From: Verrucomicrobiota bacterium
Lineage (GTDB): Bacteria > Verrucomicrobiota > Verrucomicrobiia > Chthoniobacterales > UBA10450
NCBI GenBank assembly: GCA_003218375.1
Contig: QHNH01000018.1
Span: 1-64,000, forward strand
DNA: 64,000 nt
Reading direction: 5' to 3'
Shown: piece by piece, positions 27,358 to 37,200 of the stretch
How positions within the stretch are numbered: the stretch's first letter is position 1
How the letters are laid out: each line of letters starts with the position of its first letter
The notes under the pieces: generated by a model
What the model was told of the DNA's origin: nothing
The model's input: the letters and a program-made list of their open reading frames with translations, nothing else
The model's database searches: none
Program-made: the position numbers and the translations under genes

Positions 27358-30300
27358 ATGAGAGACCACGATCGCGACAACGGAGACGACGCTTCGGAAA
27401 GCGCGACCCCGGGCGAACCGCATCGGCGCCGCGACGGCGTTCCCGGCGAAAAAACCCCCGGCGGCAAACTCGTCCAGTTTTCCTCCGGGCTCTCGAAGCC
27501 GTTCATCGAACGGCCGGTAATGACGATGCTGTTGACGGCGTCGCTCATCGTCTTCGGCATTCTCACCTTCAAACAGTTGGCCGTGAACGATCTTCCGGCC
27601 GTCGATTATCCAGTCATTTCGGTCAGCGCGAATTATCCGGGCGCCAACCCGGAAACGATGGCGAACACCATCGCGACGCCGCTCGAAAAGCAATTCACCC
27701 AGATTCCGGGACTGACGCTCACTACCAGTTCCAGCACGCAGGGTTCGACCAACATCACGCTCCAGTTCGATCTCGACAAAAGCATCATCGACGCGTCCAC
27801 CGACGTGCAGGCCGCGATCCAGCGCGCGAGCGGCCAATTGCCTAACGACCTGCCGCAACCGCCGCAGTTCCAGAAGAGCAATCCCAACGACCAGCCCGTG
27901 ATGTATATCGCCCTGACGAGCGATACGCTGAGTGACGGCGAACTCTACAAATACGCCACTTCGCAGGTCCAGCAGCGCGTGAACATCCTCCCGGGCGTGT
28001 CGCAGGTCCAGATCTTCGGCGTCAAAAGCGCGATCCGAATCAAGGTCGATCCTTCGGCGCTCGCCTCGCGCAACATAACTCTGGACGAACTCTCCGCCGC
28101 CATCCGAGCCAGCACCTCCTATTCGGGTGCCGGACAGTTCGATGGCAGAAATACTTCACTTGTTTTGCGCCCGAACGGACAGGTTGCCGACGCCGAAGGG
28201 TACAAGAACCTCATCGTCGGCCGGGGCAAAGATGGCGCGCCGGTTTACGTGCGCGATGTCGCCAACGTGATCGACAGCGTGCAGGACGAACGCCTCTCCC
28301 GTCATTTCTACGCGCGCGGATTCAATCCGCCGGCCTCCGTTGTCGTGCTCGCGGTTTCGCGTCAGGCGGGTGCGAACGCCGTGCAGGTCGCGCAATCGAT
28401 CAACGATCTCATCCCGCAGATGCGCCTCGAGTTACCCGGCTCGATCAATCTCATCCCGACCTTCGATCGCTCGCTCAGCATCGTCCATTCGGTTTCCGAT
28501 GTGCAGGTCACTCTCTTCATCGCGTTCGTGCTGGTCGTGCTCGTCATCTTTGTCTTTCTCGGACGCGCGCGGGATACGCTCATTCCCGTAGTTGCCCTGC
28601 CGTTGTCGATCCTCCTGACGTTTCTCGTCATGTGGGCGCTCAACTATTCTATCAACAACCTCACCCTCATGGCGCTCACCCTTGCGATCGGGTTCCTGGT
28701 TGATGACGCGATCGTCTTTCTCGAAAACGTCGTTCGGCGCGCCGAGCACGGCGAGTCGATCTATAAGGCAACCCTGAACAGCGCCGGCGAAATTTCGTTC
28801 ACGATCCTGTCGATGACCTTGTCGCTGGCGGCGGTGTTCATTCCGCTCGCCTTCATGCCGGGATTGCTCGGCCGCATCTTTCGTGAGTTCGCCATCACGA
28901 TCATCGTCGCGATTTTTGCCTCGGGCCTGATTTCGCTCACGCTCACGCCGCTCATGTGCGCGCGAATGTTGCGCGAGCATCAGCCAGGACATCGGCGCAC
29001 TTGGATGGAGCGATTCACTAACAGCTTTTTCCAGCCGGTCCTGCGGTTCTATAGCCGCTCGCTCGATTGGTTTCTCGATCATGGCTGGCTTGCGCTGCCC
29101 ATCCTGGTCGCCTGCGGGGTCGGAGTTTGGTTCTTCTTTTCCTCGTTGCCCTTCACACTTCTGCCCACGGGTGACAGCGGCGTGATTCGCGGGGCCTTGC
29201 TCATGCAGGAAGGGGCATCGCCTCAACAACAACGCCAGATGCAGGACAAGCTCGATCCCATTCTCCAGGCGAACCCGGCGGTGGATAAGTATTTCACCGT
29301 CGCCGGCAGCGGACGCGCCGGTTCTTCCGGCATTTTCACTGTCCTCTTTTTGAAGGACGCAAAGCAACGCCATCAGATCGATGACGTCGCCCTCGAGCTG
29401 CGCAAATCGTTTAGCGACCTCCCGGGAATTTTTCCCACTCTTAATTCGCAGCCCGTTCTCCAAATCAATATCGGCGCCACCGGCAGCCAGTTTGGCCGTT
29501 ACAGTTACTCGATCAGCGGCATCAACCCGGACGAAGTTTATGCCGCGGCCGATGCGCTCGGCGACAAACTCAAGAACTACGACGGTTTCGTCGCGCCGCC
29601 CCGTTCCAATTTGTTTCGGAACCAGCCGAATCTCGACATCGACATCGATCGCGAGCGGGCCAGCACCTACGGCGTCTCGATCACGAAACTCCAGGGCCTG
29701 TTGCGCGCGGCCTATTCCCAAAACTACGTCTACCTGATCAAGCAGCCCGACGACCAATACCAGGTCATCCTGGAAGTCGAGGACGCCGACCGCGCCCACC
29801 CCGAAGATCTGCGTCAGCTTTATGTGCGTCCCGAGGGCAAAGACACGCTCATCCCCGTCCGCACGTTAACGAAGTCTGTCACCAGGCTGGGCCTGCAGGC
29901 AGTCAATCACCTGAATCAGTTTACCTGCGTCACCTTCGGTTTCGACACGAAGCCGGGCGTGGCCCTGGGCGACGTGACCAACTTCATCGAGAAGACGGCT
30001 GCCCAGGTTTTGCCACCCACCGTCAAAGGCGAAATGCAAGGTGAAGGTCTGGTCTTGCAACAGCTTTTCCAGGCGCTTCCGTTCCTCATTCTCGCGGCCA
30101 TCTTTGTCATGTATGTGATCCTGGGAATCCTCTACGAGAGCTATGTGCATCCCATCACTGTGCTCTCGACCTTGTTTCCCGCCGTCGTCGGCGGGTTACT
30201 GACTCTCTGGCTCTTTAACTCGACCCTTTCGCTTTACTCCGTCATCGGCTTGTTCCTTCTCATGGGCATCGTGAAGAAGAACGGCATCATGATTGTGGAC

Positions 30301-30666
30301 TTTGCCTTGCATAGGATTGACGAAGGCTACGACCTGCGCACCGCCATTCACGAAGCCAGTATCGAACGTTTCCGGCCCATCATCATGACAACCCTGGCCG
30401 CGTTGATGGGCGCTGTGCCGCTCGCCTTGGGTTACGGCGCCGATGGTTCATCACGCCGGCCCCTTGGCCTTGTCATCGTAGGCGGCCTGATCGTTTCCCA
30501 GCTCATCACCCTCTACATCACTCCGGTCATTTATCTGGCGTTGGAATGGGTCCAGGAAAACATCTTCGATCGCGTCCCCTTCCTTCGTAGCGGCCACATG
30601 CACCACGAATCCGATGCAGAAAAGCACGCGCCCGGGAAAGCACCCGCTCCCGCCGGAGCCGCGTGA
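27358..30666 (+). CDS. RND multidrug efflux permease (HAE1/AcrB-MdtB type)
   Basis: A 1,102-aa inner-membrane proton antiporter that exports hydrophobic compounds with the adaptor and an outer-membrane channel. The fold is the standard twelve helices with two large periplasmic loops. The proton-relay residues are visible: Asp-Asp in AIGFLVDDAIVF (TM4) and Lys in MGIVKKNGIMIVDF (TM10). The first ~45 residues before FIERPVMTMLLTAS are charged and longer than in AcrB. It starts 6 nt after the adaptor stop. Whether it is closer to the MdtB or AcrB subfamily needs an alignment. Confidence 0.95.
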   Translation: MRDHDRDNGDDASESATPGEPHRRRDGVPGEKTPGGKLVQFSSGLSKPFIERPVMTMLLTASLIVFGILTFKQLAVNDLPAVDYPVISVSANYPGANPETMANTIATPLEKQFTQIPGLTLTTSSSTQGSTNITLQFDLDKSIIDASTDVQAAIQRASGQLPNDLPQPPQFQKSNPNDQPVMYIALTSDTLSDGELYKYATSQVQQRVNILPGVSQVQIFGVKSAIRIKVDPSALASRNITLDELSAAIRASTSYSGAGQFDGRNTSLVLRPNGQVADAEGYKNLIVGRGKDGAPVYVRDVANVIDSVQDERLSRHFYARGFNPPASVVVLAVSRQAGANAVQVAQSINDLIPQMRLELPGSINLIPTFDRSLSIVHSVSDVQVTLFIAFVLVVLVIFVFLGRARDTLIPVVALPLSILLTFLVMWALNYSINNLTLMALTLAIGFLVDDAIVFLENVVRRAEHGESIYKATLNSAGEISFTILSMTLSLAAVFIPLAFMPGLLGRIFREFAITIIVAIFASGLISLTLTPLMCARMLREHQPGHRRTWMERFTNSFFQPVLRFYSRSLDWFLDHGWLALPILVACGVGVWFFFSSLPFTLLPTGDSGVIRGALLMQEGASPQQQRQMQDKLDPILQANPAVDKYFTVAGSGRAGSSGIFTVLFLKDAKQRHQIDDVALELRKSFSDLPGIFPTLNSQPVLQINIGATGSQFGRYSYSISGINPDEVYAAADALGDKLKNYDGFVAPPRSNLFRNQPNLDIDIDRERASTYGVSITKLQGLLRAAYSQNYVYLIKQPDDQYQVILEVEDADRAHPEDLRQLYVRPEGKDTLIPVRTLTKSVTRLGLQAVNHLNQFTCVTFGFDTKPGVALGDVTNFIEKTAAQVLPPTVKGEMQGEGLVLQQLFQALPFLILAAIFVMYVILGILYESYVHPITVLSTLFPAVVGGLLTLWLFNSTLSLYSVIGLFLLMGIVKKNGIMIVDFALHRIDEGYDLRTAIHEASIERFRPIIMTTLAALMGAVPLALGYGADGSSRRPLGLVIVGGLIVSQLITLYITPVIYLALEWVQENIFDRVPFLRSGHMHHESDAEKHAPGKAPAPAGAA

Positions 30667-30678
30667 GTTCCTATTCGT

Positions 30679-31164
30679 CTAATGCACTTTCGACACTCGA
30701 ATAGCGCCGCCGCCGGCGATATACATGCGGTAGCCGAAGCCGGCTTTGATGATGATGACGGGCGGTGAATCGATTTTCGGAAAGTACGCACTGTCGTATT
30801 GCGATTGGGCCCAGCGCTGCCCGTTCTCGAGGGTAAAGACCGTGCGGCCGGTGTAACCCGTGAACGGTCCTACGATCCGGCTCTGGATCACTTCCGGTTC
30901 CGAAACCTTCTTTTCCTTGATCGCTTTGTCGACCGCCGTCGTCGCCACCTTCTCGTTGCTGACGGCGACGTAGTTCTTAATGAACTCATCGAGCTTGGCG
31001 CGTTCCGCCGGATCGAGCTTCGATAATCCGGCCGCTTCGTATTGTTCCGGCGTCATCGCTTTCTGGACGCCGGGAAACGCCGGCGTCTCCGGCTCGGCGG
31101 CGGGCAGGGACACAAGCGAGACGACAAGAACACAAACGACGAGGTAGATGTTTTTCATAGACAT
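30679..31164 (-). CDS. Exported protein of unknown function
   Basis: A 161-aa protein with a signal peptide (MSMKNIYLVVCVLVVSLVSL; ATG 31164, or 31158 two residues later). The mature part has a helical stretch (DPAERAKLDEFIKNYVA) and a short SH3-like C-terminal region (GYTGRTVFTLENGQRWAQ ... GYRMYIAGGGAIRV). The C-terminal pattern GRTVFTLENGQRW is seen in several small exported proteins of unknown function in Gram-negative bacteria. Convergent with the RND gene (12-nt gap). Nothing points to a link with efflux. Confidence 0.6.
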   Translation of the reverse strand: MSMKNIYLVVCVLVVSLVSLPAAEPETPAFPGVQKAMTPEQYEAAGLSKLDPAERAKLDEFIKNYVAVSNEKVATTAVDKAIKEKKVSEPEVIQSRIVGPFTGYTGRTVFTLENGQRWAQSQYDSAYFPKIDSPPVIIIKAGFGYRMYIAGGGAIRVSKVH

Positions 31165-31214
31165 GAGCGTTCTACTCGACCTATTCCGCAGACCAATGTC
31201 AAAGCCAAACCGAC

Positions 31215-31245
31215 TGTAGCCACGGCCCACAGGGCCGCGGCTACA
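31215..31245. terminator. Strong hairpin upstream of small exported protein, after the giant gene
   Basis: TGTAGCCACGGCCC and GGGCCGCGGCTACA form a 14-bp stem with one mismatch around ACA. It directly follows (minus strand) the stop of the 2,427-aa protein gene and probably ends its transcript; it could also be a dispersed palindrome. Confidence 0.5.
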
Positions 31246-31247
31246 AC

Positions 31248-34200
31248 TTATTTGAGGTTATAGATCTCCACCAGCCCGATGCCGACGCCGCCATTCTTCC
31301 CGGCGAGGATCGCGGTGAATTGTCCGGGCGGCAACGAGGTGAAGATGCCGGATTCCTTCGAGTTCTGGAGCGCCAGGCCATTCGCCGTCAAAAGCGCGGC
31401 GGACACCGGATCGTCCGTCCAGTTATCGTTCGCGACCAGCGTCGTGCCGTTGGCATTGTGCAACTCCAGTGTCGGATCGGCCAGGACGTTGTTCAATCCA
31501 AACTGGCTGAGAGACGGTCCGATGCCGCGCAAGGCCACTCGGGTATTGTTCTGGCTTCCGCCCAGGATAAAGCCGCCAATCATCACGTTGTTGCCGGTCT
31601 GGACAAAGCCACGGGTGCTGATTTGGGCGAGCTGCGAATCGGAACCCTGGTTGTTATCATACACTTCGACGAGGCCGACTCCGGTGGTGTTGTTCTTACC
31701 GGTGAGGATGGCGGTGTAAGCCGCTGGTGAGAGCGTGGCGAGAATGACCGATTCGCGGTCGTCGCTCGGCTGGAAGGGTCCGCCCTCGATCAGGCTGCGC
31801 TGAGTGTCCTTCCAGTTGTCGTTCATTGTGATCAGGGAACCATTGGGACCGTGCAATTCCACCACCGGGTCTAGGAGTAACCCAGTAAGACCAAAGGCAG
31901 CCAGCGACGGGCCAATTCCGCGAAGCACGACTGCCTTATTGCTGTTTCCGGTAATAATGAACCCGGCGATCATGGCGTTGTCGCCGGTGTCAACCCGGAG
32001 ACGCGTCGAGATGTTGAGGGCCCGAGCTGGCGTCGCGGTGGGCGTAGCTGTCGGGGTGGCAGTCGCGGTCGCGGTAGGTGTGGCCGTGGCGGTGGCAGTA
32101 GGAGTAGCGGTCGCAGTGGCTGTAGGTGTGGCTGTGGCCGTCGCAGTTGGGGTAGCCGTAGCCGTCGCAGTCGCCGTGGGAGTGGGGCTAGGTGTCGGGG
32201 TCGGAGTTACATCATCGTTAAGGATCGTGCCTGTGCCGTCCGCATCCGAGATTGTTGCATTCAGGGCATTGCTCAGATGGACCGTGAATGTCTCGTCCGG
32301 CTCTACCGTTGTATCGCCATTCACCAGGACGGTGAACTGCTTGGTCGTATCGGCGGCTTGGAAGATAAGGCTGGCAGACGAGATGGCCGTGAAATCCGAA
32401 GGCGCCGTCGCGGTTCCATTGACCGTGCTGTAATTGAGGCTGGCGCTAAGTTCCGTCGCGCCCGTCTTCGTTACGGTGAAGACATAAGCTGTCGTGCCGC
32501 TGTTACCCTCATTATGGCTCACGTCGTCGACCGAGAAGCTCGGCGGCGAATCGTTATCGACAATAGTTAGCACGGCGGCGTGGGGATTAACCGCCTGGTC
32601 TGGCGCCGCGGCGATCGTGTCCGGCGAATTAATCTGGGTGGCGCTCAAGGTGAGGTTCACGGTTTCGTTGGCCTCGTAGATATTATCGTTGTTGATCGTA
32701 ACGTTCACCGTCTTAGTCCCGGTCTCACCTTCGATGTAGGTGATCGGGAGGTTTGTGACAGCCGTGTAATCGCCGGGCGCGGTGGCCGTGCCGTTACTGG
32801 TCGAGAAGTTCGCGGTCACCGAGCCGTTGCTGCCGCCGACGCGGCTCACGGTGATCGCGGCGGTCCCTCCCGCTTCGCCGATGGTGTAGGTGGCAGAGGT
32901 AAACTGAATATCTCCCGCCCCGGCCGATCCATCCGTAACCGCGAAGCAGGCAGAAAATTCCGAGGTATCGAAGAACGCGCCCGTGCTGGTGGCGGCGGCC
33001 GTAATGACTTTGCCAGCGGTCATGCCCGCGGCATGGGTCGCATCGGGATGGAACGTAAACAACACATTGCCGTTGGTGTCGGTTGCGCTGGTCGTAAGCG
33101 AGCCCAGGTAAGTCTGGCCTTCCCCATTGCCGGAGGCATCGCATGACGCACTGGCGTAAAAGTCGATGTCGAAGGCCTCGCCCGCGATCGAGTTCAGAGT
33201 GCCGGTAACTGTTTTGGTGCTTCCCGTTACCAGGGCGGAAGTAATAACCGGGAAGTTTTGTAATCCATTCGGCCCGCTATCGGGATCTTTGTTGTCATTA
33301 GGAGTGACTCCGTCCGGACCGAGATCGATCCCGAGGTGCGAAGAGGTGGTGCCGTTCGAGAAGATGGAGTTCCCGCGGATGGCATTTGATACGCCGGCTG
33401 TGGTTGTCAGCTGCACACCATCACCGCCATTGAAGGCGATCACGTTCCGGTCCGCGCTCTGGGTGCCACCTATCGTATTGAAGACCGAACCGCTTCCAGT
33501 GAAGCTGATACCATTCCCGGTATTGCCCATGGCGCTGGTTCCATTGGCCGCGGTGCCTATGAAGTTCCCGAGCACGAGGTCGCTATTGCTGTTCGAGAAC
33601 GCGAGGCCGTCGCCCTCATTGCCCGAAATCAGGTTTACGTCCGCCGGGGTCGAACCGCCGATCGTTCCGCTGAAGCCGGAATAGGCGACGCCATGTCCTG
33701 TGTTCCCCAGGTCACGCGTGCCACTTACGTCTGTGCCAATGAAATTGCCGGTGATGGTGGCATTGCCGCCGGAGACGCTAAGGCCATGGCTGGTAAAGCG
33801 GTTGACGACCAGGCCCTTCACATTCGATGTCGCTGCGTTAATAGTGAGTCCAGTCGAGCTGGCGCCGGCGCTCGCCCCATCGACCTCAATCTTGAGCACC
33901 GCATTGTCCATCGCAGCGACCGTGTTGGCCGTTGCTCCGGTCTGCGAATAGCCGTCGATGGTGACGGTCTGAGTAATAGCAGGCAACGCGGAGGTCGGCA
34001 GGATCGACCACCAACTGTGCGGGAAATCCGGGTCGATATCGGGGATAGCCGCGTCACTTGAAGCCGTCGTGGCCGTAACGTTGGCGAGTGTTACCTGTCC
34101 CGCGACATGGTCGTCCGCGTAGTAGAAGTGGCGCGGATCGTTGGCCGGAATCCCGAACGTAATCGAGACCGCGCCGCTGCTGGCATTGGCACTGTTAATG

Positions 34201-37200
34201 GCGTTGCGCAGGCTGCAGTGCGCCACCGTGCAGAACCCCGTGGGATCCGTATCATCCGTAGTGTTGATCGGGACCAATGGCGGCGGCGCGTCGTCATTCT
34301 GGATCGTGCCGCGGCCCTCACCGTCCAGGATAGTGGCATTGGTCTCCCCGGACAGCTCCACAAAGAAGGTCTCGTTAGGTTCGACCACCGTCTCGCCGCA
34401 CACCGCGACCGTGATGGTTTGGGAGGTAGAACCAGCGCCAGTCGCCGGGAAGGTCAGGATACCGCCGCTTTGCGACACATAGTCGACGCCAGGCCCGCAT
34501 GAGGCGCCGCCCGTGGCCGGATTCGTCGTCCCATCCGCGGTCGCGAAATTTACCGTCACTGGAACTTCGGTGCTGCCGCTCTTCGTTACCGTGAAGACAA
34601 AATTGGTGGTACCGGTATTGCCTTCAAAGGCGATTCGATCGCCGATACTCAAAGTGGGCGCCGGGTCATCATTTGTAATCGTCCCGGTCGCTGCTCCCGG
34701 AGTGCCGGCGCTGTAGCCGCTCCCTGAGCCGACGGTCAGGATCACGGTCTCATCCAACTCATAAACATTGTCAGCGGTCGGGTCGACCGTAACCGTCGCT
34801 GTGTTAATGCCGTCAGCGAAAGTTACAGTCCCACTCGAGGAGCTGAACGAATCGGCTCCGGTAACCGTATAGTCGTTATTGTAGGTGGCCGTGCCCCCAA
34901 CGGAGAACGCAGTCGTTAGCGGCCCGCTAAGCACCGGATTACGCGTAAAAGTATAAACCAGGTTCGCGGTGCCGTCCTCGGCGACAGACGTGGGCGAGAC
35001 TGTCACGGTCACGCTCGTGTCGTCGTTCAAGATCGTGCCGGTCGCCGCGCTTGGCGTTCCAACATTGTATCCCGTCCCGGATGTTACGGTCAGGGTAACA
35101 GTCTCATCCGGTTCCGCCACATTATCCGCGGTCGGATCAACCGTAATCGTTGCCGTCGTCTGACCATCCGGGATCGTTATCGTGCCGCTGGTAGGAGTGA
35201 AGGAGGCCGCACCAGTCTGCGTATAATCGCTTCCAAAGGTGGCGGTGCCGCTAACGGAGAAATTAACCGTAAGGTCGCCGCTGGTCTGCGGATTCCTGGT
35301 AAAGGTGTAGGTGAGATTCTGCGCGCCGTCTTCCGGAACCGAGCTCGGCGATGAAACAGCCACGCTCACATCCGTGTCGTCGTTCACGATAGTGCCCAGG
35401 CCGCTGCTGTCGCCGATGGTCGCGCCGCTCGCGCCGCTCAGATCGACGGTAAACGTTTCATCGGGCTCAATAACGGTGTCGCCGTTAACGAAGACCGTGA
35501 TTTGCATGGTCGTGTCAGCTGGCCCGAAGTTCAGCGTCCCATTGGTCGCCTGATAATCGTTATCGGCGGTGGTCGCCGTTCCATCGTTCGTCTGGAAATT
35601 CACTGATGACGGCAGTTCGGTCGCGCCCGTCTTTGTCACGGTGAAGGTGAACGAAGTTGTTCCCGCGTTGCCTTCTGCTTTCGTCACGTCGTCAATAGTA
35701 AGGACCGGTGCGTCGTCGTCGTTCGTGATCGTGCCCGTGCCGTCCGCATCGCTAATGGTCGCACCCGCGGAGGCGTTACTCAGATGAACGGTAAAGGTCT
35801 CGTCCGGCTCGTTCACGGTGTCGCCATTGACTAGGACAGTAACCGGCTTGGAGGTTTCGCCTGGCGCGAAGGTTAATTGTGTCGTCGAGATCGCGGTGTA
35901 ATCCGAAGGCTCGGTGGCAGAACCGTCCGCAGTCGCGTAATCGACCGTGATGGTCTGCGACGACGGATTTGAAAGGCTAACCGTAAAGTCGTAACTGGTG
36001 GTGCCGCTATTCCCTTCGGCATGCGCGACATCGTCGATGGATATGGTCGGAACGGGATCGTCGTCGGTTATGGTAACCGTAGCGCTGTCGGGTGTTCCAA
36101 TCGTCGTCCCAGTCGAAGGCGCACTTAACGTTACGGTAAAGTCCTCGCTCGCTTCGTAGGTGGAATCGTCCGTGATCGGCACGAGGATGTCCTGGCTGAC
36201 GACTCCGGGGGCAAATGTCAGCGTGCCTGACGTAGTCGTATAATCCGAGCCCGCGTTCGCACTCCCATTCGCGGTTGCATATTGGACCGTGGAAGTCCCG
36301 GACAAGTCGCCGGTTCGCGTCACGGTTAACGTCGCGTTTCCATCTCCTTCGCTAACGGTATAAGTTCCCGAGCTAAATTGGACCACCGGCGGCGGCTTGC
36401 ACTTGCCGAAGCTCCCCGCATCGTAGATCGCCTGAATCTCACCAAGCGAGAGAACTCGGCTAAACAGTTCTACTTCGTCAATCAGGCCGGAAAAATACGC
36501 GCCCGCGAAGCTGCCGACTCGGCCAATTGCAGCGGGAACACTGCTGTTTCGTGGCGTTCCGCCCGAGTCATTGCCTCCTATAGGTATGGCAGTGTCGTTA
36601 ATCCCGTTGATGTAAAACTTTATCTTTTCGCCCGCGCCCGCGCTCCCATCGTAGGTCACGCCGACATGTGACCAGACGCCGGCAGGAACAACCGCATCAA
36701 GTGTGCGATATACCGTCGCGTTTCCGATACTGTCTTCTACCCTGAGGAAAAGGAACCCATCGCCAATGGCGAGGTAATAGCTGAACAAGGCATTGTCCGT
36801 CTTCGAGATGATAGTATGGCTATTCGGATCACTTGTCACCGTCGTCGGATCGACCCAGGCATCGATGGTGAAGGTGGCGGGCAGATCGACGTCGCCAACG
36901 TCAACATAGTCGTCTACTCCGTCGAGACTGAAGGCCTGAGAGACTTCTCCGGTTCCGAAGGTCGCGCCGTTCATCAGCGTCCCGTTGTGATTTCCCTGAA
37001 GATCACTGGCGTTTGCGTCGCCCGGCCACCAGGCCAACATGTTCAAAGGAGGCGTCGCGCATGAGCGGCACTTCCCCGCGGTGCCGGCGTTGTAGATCGC
37101 CAGAACTTGTGCATCGGTGAGGGCGTGATCGAAGACTTCTACTTCATCGATCAGACCATTAAATGGATACTGGACAGGAGAAACGTTTCTAACTCCAATT

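Noticed and set aside
31214-31246. CRISPR-like or repeat-array signal around hairpins
   Set aside because: There is no regular repeat-spacer series anywhere in the window and no cas gene; these are single palindromes.
31804-32433. Plus-strand frame rich in Val-Ala-Val-Gly repeats
   Set aside because: It is the complement of the (Thr-Ala)n-Pro linker and Calx-beta codons of the giant protein; the repeat, not selection, keeps it open.
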